This document shows, in pieces, positions 23,330-35,000 of a stretch of 64,000 bases of DNA. Position 1 is the first letter of the stretch. Every line of letters begins with the position of its first letter. Under the pieces are notes generated by a model. The model was not told the DNA's origin, searched no databases, and saw only the letters and a list, made by a program, of their open reading frames with translations. The position numbers and the translations under genes are program-made. The DNA is from Tachypleus tridentatus (Eukaryota; Arthropoda; Merostomata; Xiphosura; Limulidae): contig NC_134827.1 of the NCBI RefSeq assembly GCF_004210375.1, positions 103,835,285 through 103,899,284 of the forward strand, in the 5' to 3' direction.

Positions 23330-24311
23330 ATAATCGTAAACCGAAACACATTACATGAATTTTTTTTTAAATACGCTGCACTTTAAAACAAAACAAAACA
23401 GGATTTTAGGATACAAGGTACAACATGGGATTATAAAATGTACCCTAAACAAAATTCATGTCAATGTGTTTTGGTTTATGGTTTGAATATTTTATGGTTA
23501 TAATATAATTAATCAGAGGTTGAGATTTACTGTTTCTAACGCAGTCCTTCCTCATGATTTTGTTTATTCATTTAGCTTCATTTCATTAGTCAATAGAGAG
23601 AGAAGAGAGAGAGATAATTTACTTGGAAAGGTTTATAATGTAAAACCTGGAAATTCACATGATAATAAAATTACTATATTTGTTTTAACTTAATATGACG
23701 CATTATTATTGTTGTATGCCAATTTCTTTGATCAGCAACGTGAGGATATTGGAAAACTTAAAACGTGTTTGAAACAAATTTATTTTAAGTCTGTTTAAAG
23801 TAATAGCCAGAAAAGGACTCTCTATATCTGTTGCAACGTGTGTTCTTACTGGGGGGATTTTTTTAAAATACACTGAGATCGAAGAATTCAAATGAATAAA
23901 GATTAGGGTTAACATTTGTAATTCTATGCAATTCTGTGTTTGTTAAACACGTACCTTCACGTCTGTATATTTTTGTAACTTTTACGTATTCACACCCTTC
24001 CAGCTCATTAATGTTAAGAACTAAGCCTAAAGGGCTTAGTCACGTGATTTGAAATCCAACGAATCGGTCGCTGAGCTTAAGTAACGTTTGTAAATGAACA
24101 TTCGATAGTTGCGTTTTTGTTGATTTTTTTCGTCTTTCAAGTTTTTGATATCAAACTTCACTTTGTCACAGCGAATTACAGGGTCGGCGTGGCACCAGAG
24201 TCGAACACACACTGTCGGTGTGTGTTGATAAAATCTCGCTAGAGCCACGGTCACCCCTCTGAAAAAGCTGTTTACAGGGCATCTTTATAGTGTGAAGTTA
24301 CTTAATGGAAT
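23330..24311. other. Unassigned AT-rich DNA
   Basis: Apart from the orphan 39-bp unit at 23620 and a tRNA-like minus-strand piece at 24180-24256 (B-box-like tgttcgactctgg), nothing is recognised. Confidence 0.45.
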
Positions 24312-25120
24312 GTGACGTGTTTCCCAAGAGAATTCCATGCGTGCTCGATAGGACTAAGGTCCAGTTAGCATGAAGGCCACTCTATTCGGTCAATCTCTTC
24401 TTTTTCAACGGATGTGTCGACCAATTTAGTGTAGCGGAGGTGGGCGTTACAACCCATTAGGCTAAAGTAAGGGGAAATTGCTTCAGCATATTGTAGCACA
24501 ATTGATTACTGATTGAGATTTCAAAAATGAATCGTATTGACGGTGTACTTCAGCGGAATGTAGAGGTATGTGGTCCACAACGTGGTCCCCATCACGAGTC
24601 GTATTAATAGTGCAGTTCAGTAGAATGTAGAATTTTTGTGGTACACAATATTGTCCCCATCACAAGTCGTTTTAATAATGCAGTTCAGTAGAATGTAGAA
24701 TTTTTGTGGTCCACAACGTGGTCCCCATCATGAGTCGTTTTAATAGTGCAGTTCAGTAGAAAGTAGAATTTTTGTGGTCCACAACGTGGTCCCCAACATG
24801 AGTTGTTTTAATAGTGCAGTTCAGTAAGGGTCGATTTAGGCCCTTATTCTCTACATGTGAATTTGAACTTTTTATCCCACTTGTAGGTCAAGTGCAACTC
24901 GTTAAAATATAAGAAAGTACTCTTCGTGTTATTGGTCCATTAGATGTGTTTTTGCATCAGTACAGAGAATTCTTTTGTCTTTCTATAGGCAGAACATATT
25001 TGACTAGGCGCCTGACATACAGGCAGATCTTGTGAAGTCTGTTTCCGACTATCGTACGGCTGCGAATAGTTGAATCAGTCTCGGAACAGGCTGTTTGTGA
25101 TTACGTCGAGTCAGAATCGG
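24312..25120 (-). pseudogene. Tc1-like transposase relic
   Basis: The minus strand from 24503 to 24312 reads VLQYAEAISPYFSLMGCNAH, LRYTKLVDTSVEKEEIDRIE and WPSC-stop-LDLSPIEHAWNSLG. This is the Tc1/mariner C-terminal catalytic region, usually ending EWPxxSPDLNPIEHxWDxLG. The Asp of the 'MDDNA' motif is replaced. Upstream (25.1-24.85 kb) a weaker match continues. Between them a 68-bp tandem repeat has expanded. A long-dead copy; no terminal inverted repeats were identified. Confidence 0.72.
24525..24832. repeat. 68-bp tandem repeat, about 4.5 copies, inside the Tc1 relic
   Basis: Unit tcgttttaatagtgcagttc, agtagaatgtagaatttttg, tggtccacaacgtggtcccc, atcatgag; the ggtccacaacgtggtcc part is itself nearly palindromic. 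Confidence 0.88.
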
Positions 25121-25141
25121 TAGATAACAGCAGCTTGGAAA

Positions 25142-25236
25142 CAATGGGTTTCTGTTCTCTGCCCACCACGGGTATTGAAGCCCGGTTTCTGCTGTTATAA
25201 GTCCGCAAGCATACCGTTGTGCCACTGGGGGTATTA
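25142..25236 (-). mobile_element. Family-2 SINE
   Basis: Reads ctctgcccaccacgggtatt, gaagcccggtttctg and cataccgttgtgccactggg; tail truncated. Confidence 0.8.
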
Positions 25237-25753
25237 GGTAGATTCAACAGATGGCAAAACCATGATAATTCAAAAAATGCATTTTCTTCAAAATTGAATT
25301 ATCACATTAAAAACTTCCAGAATCATTCGAGGTTTGAACCCTGTAGTGAATACAGCGAAAATATCCCATAAACAAACGCACGTTTTAAAACGAATATGAA
25401 TTTCATCTCGTTTACGCGCGGCCTTTCGTTATCAGAGAAGGCTTAACTATGACAGATATATATCTGTGTGTATTTATGATGTTAGAAAAAACACGTAGGT
25501 TCAAGAAGTCTTGATAGAAATGAAATAAAACCCCTATAAACCGAGCGCTTTTCGAAGGATGGAACGAGTGATTTATCTGTATAGAGAGAGTTCAATTACT
25601 TCATGAATGTCATCCTGATTTTTCAAGAACTGTTTATTTCTTCGTGTACTATTGTAAGCGTCTTATTTCCGGAACAATGTAGCTGGTGGCGAGAGTATAT
25701 GTGAAAGTGCTAGGAATATTTTAATTTTAGAAATGGCTAAATATATGCATATG

Positions 25754-26013
25754 TTTGTTTTCAAATTTCGCGCAAAGCTACACGAGGGCTATCTGCGCTA
25801 GCCGTCCCTAATTTAGAAGTATAAGACTAGAGGGAAGGTCGGATAGTCATCATCACCCACCGCCAACTTTTGGGCTACTCTTTAACCAACGAAAAGTGGG
25901 ATTGATCGTGACTTATAATACCCCCCATGGCTGAAAGGGCGAGCATGCTTCGTGTGACGGTGATTCGAACCCGCGACCCTCGAGAGTTGTGACCATCTGG
26001 CCATGCCGGACCT
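25754..26013 (-). mobile_element. Family-1 SINE
   Basis: Tail and body are near consensus; about 20 bp of the anticodon-arm side of the head are deleted before ccatctggccatgccggacc. Confidence 0.88.
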
Positions 26014-26159
26014 ATATGTATATTTAAAACTATAATTGATGTTTAAGTATAACAAAGGTGACACCTGGAGACTGATTGAAAAAGATGCGTTACACTAATC
26101 AGTTTATAAAAACAGGTATGAAAAATTATATTAAACAAATAATAAGTTTAAGGAAATTC

Positions 26160-26434
26160 AGCTTTCATGGCCAAGCGCGTTAAAGCGTGCGACTCGTAAT
26201 CTGAGGGTCGCGGGTTCGAATCCTGGTCGCACCAAACATGCTCGCCCTCCCAGCCGTGGGGGCGTTATAATGTGACGGTCAATGCCACTATTCGTTGGTA
26301 AAAGAGTAGCCCAAGAGTTGGCGGTGGGTGGTGATGACTAGCTGCCTTCCCTCTAGTCTTACACTGCTAAATTAGGGACGGCTAGCACAGTTAGCCCTCG
26401 TGTAGCTTTGTTCGAAATTCCAAACAAACAAACA
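26160..26434 (+). mobile_element. Family-1 SINE with 10-bp target-site duplication
   Basis: Near consensus. Flanked by the identical 10-mer cagctttcat at 26159-26168 and 26433-26442, so a comparatively recent insertion. Confidence 0.9.
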
Positions 26435-26459
26435 GCTTTCATAATACATAAAAAAAGCA

Positions 26460-28402
26460 AATAATGAATTATTTTTCTTTTTTCTGGCAAAGATGAAACC
26501 AACGATCACTGATTCCAGGACCTAGATTTATTCCGAAAGGTTGAAAAGTGTTTAGATTAGCACTCCTATAAGTTCCACTTATTTCTCTACCTGCTTTAGT
26601 TCTGAGTCTTGTTTCACTGTCTTTGAGAGTTGTATTGTTAATGAAATGACAAGAGCTGGTGAAAATGTTAAGCAAGAGAGAGCTCTTGTTTGGTGTTAAT
26701 AGAAGATTTATGGTTGTCTAAACGTTCTTTAAGAGTTGTTTGTGTTTGTCGTACGGATGGCATTTTTTACACTGTGTAAGATAAATGGTGTTTTTATTTC
26801 ACAAGTGATTTCTTTAGATATTTCAAAGCTTCTTTTGATTGCGCTTGTCAGAAAATGAGTCGGTGATTTTTATGAACTTGCAGGTTTGACAACGGGTTCT
26901 TATTGCATGGACGACAACCAATTTTGGATGGGTTTGTTTTGTTTTTTGAATTTCGTGTATAGCTACACGAGGGCTATCTGCGCTAGCCGTCCCTAATTTA
27001 TCAGTGTAAGATTAGAGGGAACGCAGCTATTCATCACCACCTATCACCAAATCTTGTGCTACTCTTTTACCAACGAATAGTGGGATTGACCGTCACTTTA
27101 TGACGCCCCTACGGGTGAAAGGGCGAGCATGTTTGGTGTGACTGGGATTCGAACTCGTGTAGCCCTCAGATTACGAGTAGAACGCCTTAACACACCTGGC
27201 CGTGTCGGGCGTTTAGGATGGGACGTAATTCACTTTTGTGTGAGCAACTGTAAGTTTTAGACTTCTGCTTTCTCAGAAGAAAACGGAAACTTCAAAAATC
27301 TTTAAGATAATCGTTGAGTTGTAGGTGATAAAAATGATTTTTTTTTCGGAATTCGTTAAAATTTTCTGAGTTTTTAAATTGATAGGAATTTTATTTAAAA
27401 GTTTTAGTGTTATTCTGGTTCAGGATGTTTTTTTCTGCTGATTGTTGTTAGCCCTTTCAGTCTGTCTGTTTGACTTCGGTCTCTCCGTGTGTCCTCTTTG
27501 CAACATGGTTTGTTTTAGATCCTTAGCGTGTTTTCTGTACTCTGTTTGGTCTGAGCATGTTTCCTTTATTCTGAGAGCTTAAATGTAGATAATGTTTCGT
27601 TTAGTGTGAGAGGAGTAACAGTTTTATATTGAAGGTATTGTGGTCTAGCAGTAAAATTCCGTTTTGTTTTGAAAAACTGTATGTCAAGAAAGTTGATCAT
27701 AGCTGAACACGATTGTTTCGTGAAACGAGTTTTTGTATGTGTGATAAATTCTTTAAGTAATTTAAGACCAGCTGTCCAAATAACAAAATGTCTATTTTTC
27801 ACATACGAGGTTTTACATGACTTGCTTGTAAAAGTTGGTTTTCAATATGACCCATAAAAATGTTGGTATAATTGGAAGCCATTTTGGTGCACATTACAGT
27901 ACTGTTAGCCTAAATGTAGTGTTCGTTATTAACTTCGAAGATGTTCAGAGTTAAAAACCAGGCTGGCAAGATCGGTTATTGTTTGATATTCTGATCTGTA
28001 CTTCAGTGTTTCTAGTCCATCATATGGGATGTTTGTGGAAAGGTGAGAAACATCCATCGTGCAAAGAAGACTATTGGGTGGTAAGTGTCCGTCAGTAGCA
28101 GTATCTTCTGTGATGTTAATGAAGTGGGTAGTATACGTTATGTAAGAGGGGAAGGTACAGGGAATACGTTTCATGTGCTGGTCATCAGAAGCAGACTACT
28201 ATTCAGTAGTAACCGTATTTATATTAGAAATTACGGATCGACCAGAGTTGTTTGGTTTGTGTATTTTGGGTAAGAGATAAAATCTACCAGGAAAAGTTTG
28301 GGTGTCAAATACTGAAAGGGTTTCTTTATTAAGTTTATTGTCTTGGAGAAGTATTTTTAAGTTTATGAGGCCGGGTTTTAATAAACTGAGATGTAGGACC
28401 AT
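26460..28402 (-). mobile_element. Second Penelope-like element PLE-2 (decayed)
   Basis: Read on the minus strand: FYLLPKIHKPNNSGRSVIS (28.2-28.3 kb), PSYITYTTHFINI and LPPNSLLCTMDVSHLSTNIP (28.0-28.15 kb), then a frame with KMASNYTNIFMGHIENQLL (about 27.85 kb), the region of the lost YxDD, FVIWTAGLKLLKEFITHT and MINFLDIQFF (27.6-27.8 kb). After a SINE come TLKERLDNHKSSINTK and CHFINNTTLKDSETRLRTK (26.5-26.75 kb), a GIY-YIG-type endonuclease end. The KIHKPxNxGRxxIS and xMDVxxLxTNIP style differs from PLE-1, so it belongs to another Penelope clade. Many stops. Confidence 0.82.
26931..27213 (-). mobile_element. Family-1 SINE inserted in PLE-2
   Basis: Full length, splitting the PLE-2 relic. Flanks ttttggatggg and tttaggatggg look like a slightly diverged target-site duplication. 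Confidence 0.88.
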
Positions 28403-28403
28403 G

Positions 28404-28543
28404 TGAGAATTTTCTTATACAAATTACTGCCCTCTGGTGAGAGTTTTCTTATACAAATTACTGCCCTCTGGTGAGAGTTTTCTTGTACAAATTACTGCCC
28501 TCTGGTGAGAGTTTTCTTATACAAATTACTGCCCTCTGGTGAG
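28404..28543. repeat. 34-bp tandem repeat, 4 copies
   Basis: Four nearly identical copies of gagagttttcttatacaaat then tactgccctctggt, at the upstream edge of PLE-2. Confidence 0.9.
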
Positions 28544-28559
28544 AATGGTAATAGCTCTA

Positions 28560-29254
28560 CCATTGTCCACTGGCTTTATTATGACATTGTAGTTCTAGTT
28601 CAGGTTGTTTAAAACACTTCTTGTATTTTGGTTAATATTATTAGGACATTGTTTGGAAGATTCTAAGATCTGTATTTATATAATTTTCTACAGCTTTAAT
28701 ATCGCTCTCTAAAAGATATCTTTCATAAAATATATTAAAATGTCAAAGAAAGGAACGACAATCACTTTTACAAAATTATAAACAAGCTAAACTGTATCCA
28801 ATCAACTTTTGGATATTGAGCCGAAAATCAGATACTTCGGATATGATGAAAGCCAACTTCGAAAAAGGTTTCACTGCATATTCGTCATATCGACCATTTG
28901 TTGTTTGTTTCTTTTTCTGTGTTGATAAGTTTAGAAGATTCTCGTCTATACCACGAACGTTCTTTTACCTCTCGACGACATTGGACGAAGCTAACAACAG
29001 TTTATACAGTGATTATAAAAAACAGAACCTTCTATAGCTGTACAGTACAAAATAGTACTGTGTGGTAATGATTAAGGGTTAATAAAGTGAATTATTTACC
29101 TTATCTGCCTGTCTTCCAACTATTAAACAGTGCATTTCCATCTAGGTAAACCCCTCTAGCTATTGGTGTATATATTTTACGACAAGACTGAAAGATTTAC
29201 TGCGTCAAAATCTGAGAAAACTGCTCGTTTGATTGCAAATGACTCTAAAGTCCT
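28560..29254. other. Unassigned DNA
   Basis: Upstream flank of PLE-2. It may include diverged PLE N-terminal sequence, but I cannot follow it. Confidence 0.4.
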
Positions 29255-29335
29255 AGCATGGCCTGGTAGGTAGGGCACATGTAAACTAAGGATTGTAGGT
29301 TCGAATTCCCCTCCCAGAAAATGATGCGACAGATA
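29255..29335 (+). mobile_element. Family-1 SINE head fragment
   Basis: Only the tRNA-like head is visible: agcatggcctggtaggtagg, then taggttcgaattcccctccc. A second partial copy (B box plus first body part) lies at 29605-29735, separated by the possible transposase relic; the two could be halves of one interrupted SINE. Confidence 0.55.
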
Positions 29336-29412
29336 CAATTACAACAGCTCTAAATGCTATACGTTTTCCTCTGTTGATTATTTTACAGTGTAAGAAATGA
29401 TTTACTTTTGTC

Positions 29413-29600
29413 ACAGGGTTGCCTGGTTTGGTGGACTTTAATCTATCATCAGTAACTGTGGACAAGCCTAAATCGAAAAACAATTGCCCAGCCGTGGTAA
29501 TAAGAATTCGACGTCTTGTTACAGATGAGAATCCACAAACGGTGGCAAGAGACGTCCAGATGTCCCAGGCAACGATTTGCAACATAAATAAGAAGAATCG
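29413..29600 (+). pseudogene. Possible mariner/Tc1-type helix-turn-helix relic
   Basis: An open stretch reads IRRLVTDENPQTVARDVQMS then QATICNI, resembling the N-terminal HTH of mariner-type transposases (…RKVARxxxISxxTVxxI). It is flanked on both sides by SINE-like pieces, and nothing else of a transposase is recognisable. It could instead be a domesticated or unrelated fragment. Confidence 0.4.
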
Positions 29601-29604
29601 ACGG

Positions 29605-29735
29605 ATTAGGACAGATGACTCGCAATCTGCAGGACAAGGGATCGAACCCTCTCACCAAATACGTTTGCCCTTTCAGCGGCGGGGGAGTCATATAGCGACA
29701 ATCAATCCTACGAAATGGCGGTAGGTGGTGTTGTC
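29605..29735 (+). mobile_element. Partial family-1 SINE
   Basis: Contains an anticodon-arm-like gactcgcaatctg, B box gggatcgaaccctc, and body gccctttcagcggcggggga, then is lost after gcggtaggtggtgttg. Confidence 0.6.
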
Positions 29736-29739
29736 AGGT

Positions 29740-30688
29740 TCATTTCAAAAGAGGCGTGTAATCCGAAATGCAATGAATAACATGAATTTCTTTAAAACCA
29801 AACAAAATTACGCCATGTTTTAACTTCAAAATTTCTTTTTAGAGATATAAAAATAATTGTAGTCCAAAAAAAGAAATTGTAGACGGTCTCAAAATTGTCT
29901 TATTTCCTTTATGAAACACGCCATCACTATTGAATCTTGCTGGCGAATCCTCTGAATAGTTCTACTCGGCAGATATAGCATTTGGAGTGTGTTGCTATTG
30001 AAGTCAGAGAGCAACGGAAGAACCAGCAATCAGTTGAGAAACTTCCCGTATCGCTATCGGGGATTTTGTTCACTTTCTGTAGCCATTGCTTTCCGTAATC
30101 GTTTCAGGTGTCGAATATAAGTTTTGTAAACAACCACTAGGGTTACAAGAAAATAAACTTAAATTATCTTCTTTTTTTTTTAACAATTCCACGTAAATAC
30201 GTTGCAAAGCTAGTCTAGTTTTGAAAATTACATTGCGTGAACAATACATTTTGATTGTGGTTGACTGCAAAGTTAAACAATGGGTTATTTTTACTGTACC
30301 AACCAAGAGTATTAAACCCGAATAATTTGGGTTACAAGAAACAATAAACAGTGTTATTAATATGTGACGAACACATAAATAAGACATCAAAGATTAGGCT
30401 TGCTTGTAACATTTTCAGGTGTCGTACGTTTAAATATTGAGAGAAGATAACGGTCCAATAAATGTATTAGTAAGTAAAAATGTCAGTTCTAGACGATAGG
30501 AGGTAGCAATAAACTTAATGATTTTTATTTATAATTAATAATTAGAGAGATTTGCTATCTATTAAGTAAGACGTTGTCGTTTATTCGCATAAAGTGTGTA
30601 CCTAAACATTTTCTTCGTGTAGTCACAGTGAGAACGTGTGACCATTTTGTGATTTAGAGAAATGAAATTAGAGAATACTTCAACTGTC
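29740..30688. other. Unassigned DNA with a family-2 SINE scrap
   Basis: The 106-codon minus-strand open stretch at 30070-30390 overlaps the family-2 remnant (30245-30330) and has no protein motif. Confidence 0.45.
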
Positions 30689-30910
30689 GGTATTCGAATC
30701 CCCGTCGCACCAAACATGCTCGCCCCTTTCAGCCGTGGGGGCGTTATAATGTGGCGGTAAATCCCACTATTCGTTGCTAAAAGAGTCGTCCAAGAGTTGG
30801 CGGTGGGTGGTGATGACTAGCTGCCTTTCCTCTAGTCTTACACTGCTAAATTAGAGACAGTTAGCGCAGATAGCCCTCGTGTAGCTTTGCGCGAAATTCA
30901 TAAAACAAAT
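30689..30910 (+). mobile_element. Family-1 SINE, 5'-truncated at the B box
   Basis: Begins at the B box (tattcgaatccccgtcgcac) and is near consensus to its tail; the A-box half is absent, as in incomplete LINE-driven copies. Confidence 0.85.
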
Positions 30911-31282
30911 AAATTATATAATTATTATATATAATTAACTTTCGTCTGGAAATAAATTTCGACCACTGTTTGTGAGCCACATTTCGAAGCTTTCATTTGT
31001 ATTCTTTCAAATATTCAAGATTGTTATATGGTTATCGTTATATGTTATCAACAGACTTGCTTTTGCGCAGTTTCCTCTGTCAAGCTTAATCTTAGTTAAA
31101 GACACTAACAGATAGCAATTATACGGATAAAGATATTGTAAATAATAAAATATCAATCGCTGTTAATAAACAGACAAGAACAATAATCACGTGTAACATT
31201 CCATTTAAAAATGCACAATCAATCGAACAAGAACACTGACGAACGAATGATTACAAATAAACATTATATAAGTTAACGTTTC

Positions 31283-31385
31283 ATCCCCCGCTGGGACAGC
31301 AGTAAGTCCACTGACTTACAACGCTAAAATTAGGAGTTCGATTCCCCTCGGTGGACACAGCAAATAACCCGATGTTGCTTACGTT
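31283..31385 (+). mobile_element. Family-3 SINE-like element, second copy
   Basis: Shares with the 21.4-kb copy the blocks cccgctgggacagcagtaag, attaggagttcgattcccct and cggtggacacagcaaataac, including a B-box-like gttcgattcc. Confidence 0.65.
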
Positions 31386-31510
31386 TCCAACCGAAATAAA
31401 CAATTCACCAACATTCCGAACAAAAATCCACGAAATGACCAGAAATCTGAACATTGTAATTCAGACACGGACAAACGTTTTGTCAACTCTGTTCTTTCAT
31501 GTTTTAGTCT

Positions 31511-31772
31511 GGCCCAGCATGGTCAAGTGGTTAAGGCAATCGACTCGTAGTCTGAGGATCGCGGGTTCGAATCCCTGTCACACCAAACATGTTCGCCCTT
31601 TCAGCCGTGGGGGTGTTATAACGTGACGGTCAGTCCCACTATTCGTTGGTAAAAGAGTTTTCGGTGGGTGGTGATGACTAGCTGCCTTCCCTCTAGTCTT
31701 ACACTGCTAAATTAGGGACGGCTAGCGCAGATAGCCCTCGTGTAGCTTTGTTCGAAATTCGAAAACAAAACA
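31511..31772 (+). mobile_element. Family-1 SINE
   Basis: Head ggcccagcatggtcaagtgg, B box gcgggttcgaatccctgtca, body and tail near consensus; about 20 bp around 'agcccaagagttggcgg' is deleted. Confidence 0.9.
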
Positions 31773-33164
31773 ACAAATTATTCCATTAGTGGAAAACCTC
31801 TACACTGGATGGGTGAGGTGAAGAAAAAGTGTTATTATTCATGTTTGATACTTTCACTACGATATATGTCCATCTTCTCTTTGTTTGGTTTAACTTGTGT
31901 TCAGGGTTACCGAAACTAGTGTAACACAATAACACACGTTGATCAAAGTATGAATTAAACTGCATCTACCTTGAACTTATATTTCAAAGTTAAACAATTT
32001 TCAGAATAATAATGTTATTAATTAAGTATATTTATTACGATTGTTATTCAATAGATTCTCACATTAGCTATCAGACGCTTTTATACATTGACAACACTAT
32101 AATTAAGATCACACAATTTGTTTTGTTTGTTTGTAAAACTATGCAATAGGCTATTTATGCTATGCCCACCGCTGGGAAGGGATATTACGAAGTGCATTTG
32201 TGTTTTTTTAGCCGCGGCATAATGGCTCATAAAGCGGCTCTGCGTTTTGTTGTTTTAAATGCACACTTTTAGTTCATAGCTCCGTCATTTCTTGACCGAT
32301 TTGAAATATTACAGTTGTGGACTTAGAAGGTCAAACGCTTTCATTTGATATATTTGATCACGCCGACGGTCTCGTAGATTAATTTAGTTTAATATTGCTT
32401 AAAATAATTTCAATTTGAGGCCGACTGGTAGAAAATTTGATGAATAATGAAATCGAATCGTGCGCCCCACCTTTGATGTTGCTGGCGCACAAAAATATAG
32501 CTAATACAGATGAAAAGAAATTCATATTAATTTATACTAATCATGTCTTAAAGGATTTCAAGTGACGCAGCCGTTTATGATTCCCTCTTGTTTTTTTGTA
32601 AGTGTTTGATATCCATGCTAGAAACGTTTCTTGTGTTGGGAAGAACACCATAGGATGGATGCCACACATGGAATTTTCATTTTAATTCAGTGAGAGGTTA
32701 AAGGTCAAATGAGTGCAGTTTTTTAATCAAAGCTATGACTAATGTGATATTGTCGCTGTTGCTGAATTTATGAATGCAAAACATAAAATTGGATTCCCTA
32801 TTCTGAAAAGATGTTTTAACCTGTTGTTTAGAATTTAAGGTCGGGTGGTTTATGTTATAACAACGCGGTAAACTGCGTGAAACCAACGTTCAAGGTTTTC
32901 TTAACTGATGTAATTCGATGTCCTATGTTCCATTTGACATGACACGATGCCCTTTGAACTGCAATATTCTGTAAATATGGCATATTCTACTTTTCACATC
33001 GCTGTTTTCCGATGCTTCATCATAATCTTCTGGCATAGACAAGAATCCAAACAAAAGTCCAGAGAAGAGGTAAAGGATATGTTAAATTACCAGCTGTACG
33101 TTATCTTAATCCATATCTTTCTAAAATTAAAAATATCCTCGTGTTTCTTGGAGATGAGCATATA
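31773..33164. other. Unassigned intergenic DNA
   Basis: Includes the family-2 scrap at 32120-32190. No coding signal recognised in the 32.2-33.16 kb part. Confidence 0.45.
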
Positions 33165-33250
33165 AACTGATAGAATCATCAACCATCTCGTAGAGGAATC
33201 TAACAACCCAAACTTTCCAAAGACTACGTCTTCTTCAGATGGTTACTTTG
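33165..33250 (-). mobile_element. Possible end of a further PLE
   Basis: The minus strand reads ctgaagaagacgtagtcttt then ggaaagtttggg, a CUGANGA/stem/GAAA arrangement like the other PLE ends, without nearby coding motifs. Confidence 0.35.
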
Positions 33251-34487
33251 GCTATTCAGACTTCAAACAACTGAACAAAATTAGTTTAATCGCCGGGTCT
33301 TTTTGTTTTTTATATGATTATCTTTTTAACAAACACCTCAGTGATATCCAGCTCATGTTGTGGAATAACTTCCAGTAATAAGATGGGCTTGATGGGAAGC
33401 TAAAATAATCGTTTCGTTGCATTTGACCTCATCTCTTCATGTGAAGTTTTCTAACTTCTGGTCAGTACAAGGTTTTTCCAAACATTGTACCCAACTTTAC
33501 ACGCTATTTATCAACACCGTGACAACTTAGATGAAGCATGACTTCCCCAGTCAACAGCTAAAAGGCTAATTTTAACCAAAGTAAAGAGAGGGAGTGACTG
33601 TCATTTTTATATTGCTTCCCTTGCTAAAAATGCAAAACGTTTGCAGTAGCACATCTCGAGGTAAAACCTTGCGATCCGCAGCCTGGCACGTTAGATTTTA
33701 GACACGCAAAACGAGTTTGTCACAATTAACTGAAATCTGCGATTCTATCGTTATACAATGGGACATTTTAATGTAATAATACTTGTTAAACGTACCATTG
33801 TGTCCAGTGTTTAGACACAATAATATAGGTTTATCTATACCAGTCGTTGTTTCAGTTTTAATTAAGAGGCCCACGTGATGATTATAATTCGTTTAGTTGA
33901 TGACGTAACGTGACCACTTCACGGGTATCTAAGTTACGTTCACTTTCTATCCTTTAAATTCTATCCCCCAAGGGGCTGTTTTTTTCATCTCTCCAACTTT
34001 TGGCCCAAGTGACTCGTGTTCTCTCTTTCCGTCAGTGTAAATTTGTGTCTAGGACATTTGAGTGTTTTTGTCACGAGGAGGCATCTTGAAAGGTCATCGT
34101 TTAACAGTGGAGAAAAACGCAGTTTATTGTTACAACTAAATCATCAACACGTCAAAGGATTTTTTACACAACTGAATGGTTTAGTAAGTTGACTACTGAC
34201 GATGTGTTGATACAGAAATTACCGTATAATTAAACTTTTGTTTTGTATAAAAAAAATAGTATAATTAACTTAAAACTCACATTATATCTCGACTTATTGC
34301 CAATAAAACGACTTGCACGTTTTCTTTGTAATAATATAACTCTGATGTACCAACGGCTTTGTTTTTTATTTAATTAGTAGCTCATGGCAAATGGTGATGT
34401 TATACTAGAGACATTAGTGTGTATGATTTGTGTCAAAGTCTCACCTTAAGTGGATTGTCAGAGCAACCGTTTGTAATTAACCATAAT
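33251..34487. other. Unassigned intergenic DNA
   Basis: No SINE, transposon or coding feature recognised. Confidence 0.45.
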
Positions 34488-34580
34488 GGGAAAGCGGTGC
34501 TCTGGCCACCACGGGTATCGAAACCCGGTTTCTAGCGTTATAAGTCCACACCCATACCGCTATGCCACTGAGAACAGAGG
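34488..34580 (-). mobile_element. Family-2 SINE
   Basis: Reads ctggccaccacgggtatcga, aacccggtttctagcgttat and cataccgctatgccactgag. Weaker family-2 remnants are also visible at 30245-30330 and 32120-32190, both minus strand. Confidence 0.8.
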
Positions 34581-35000
34581 CAACATATAGATTCTAAAAT
34601 ACGAACCATATTTGTGGTAAAATTGTCGAGGTAGCGTTGTGAGGTCAACTTGTGTTCATAAAAGAAGGAGATTCACGCAATGTAAAAATAACTAAAACCT
34701 TAGAGAGAGTCAAATTACTTATGAACGTAGAAACCCTTTAGTTGTTTCTTCTCTCTTTTTATACCTCTACGCCCATGGACTACATCCAAATAAACATAAA
34801 TACCAAGCATGTACAAAACTTCGACTGAAGTGGACAGTGAAGCTTAGTTGATGGTAACAAAAGCTTGTCGAAAGGTTATACATTGGCTAATAAAGTTCTT
34901 TCCTGGATGAAACCATCTCAGCTTTATTTTCTAAAAGTGAGCCTCTCCCCAACCATGGAAGGGGACATTAATACTTAAAAGTCAAGTAATACGAGGTGAG

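Noticed and set aside
26460-28402. Non-LTR (LINE) retrotransposon
   Set aside because: The PKIHKP and MDVxxLxTNIP motifs and a GIY-YIG-like end are Penelope features; no apurinic endonuclease or LINE motifs are seen.
31351-31626. 91-codon plus-strand ORF
   Set aside because: Spans family-3 and family-1 SINE sequence, with no protein motif.
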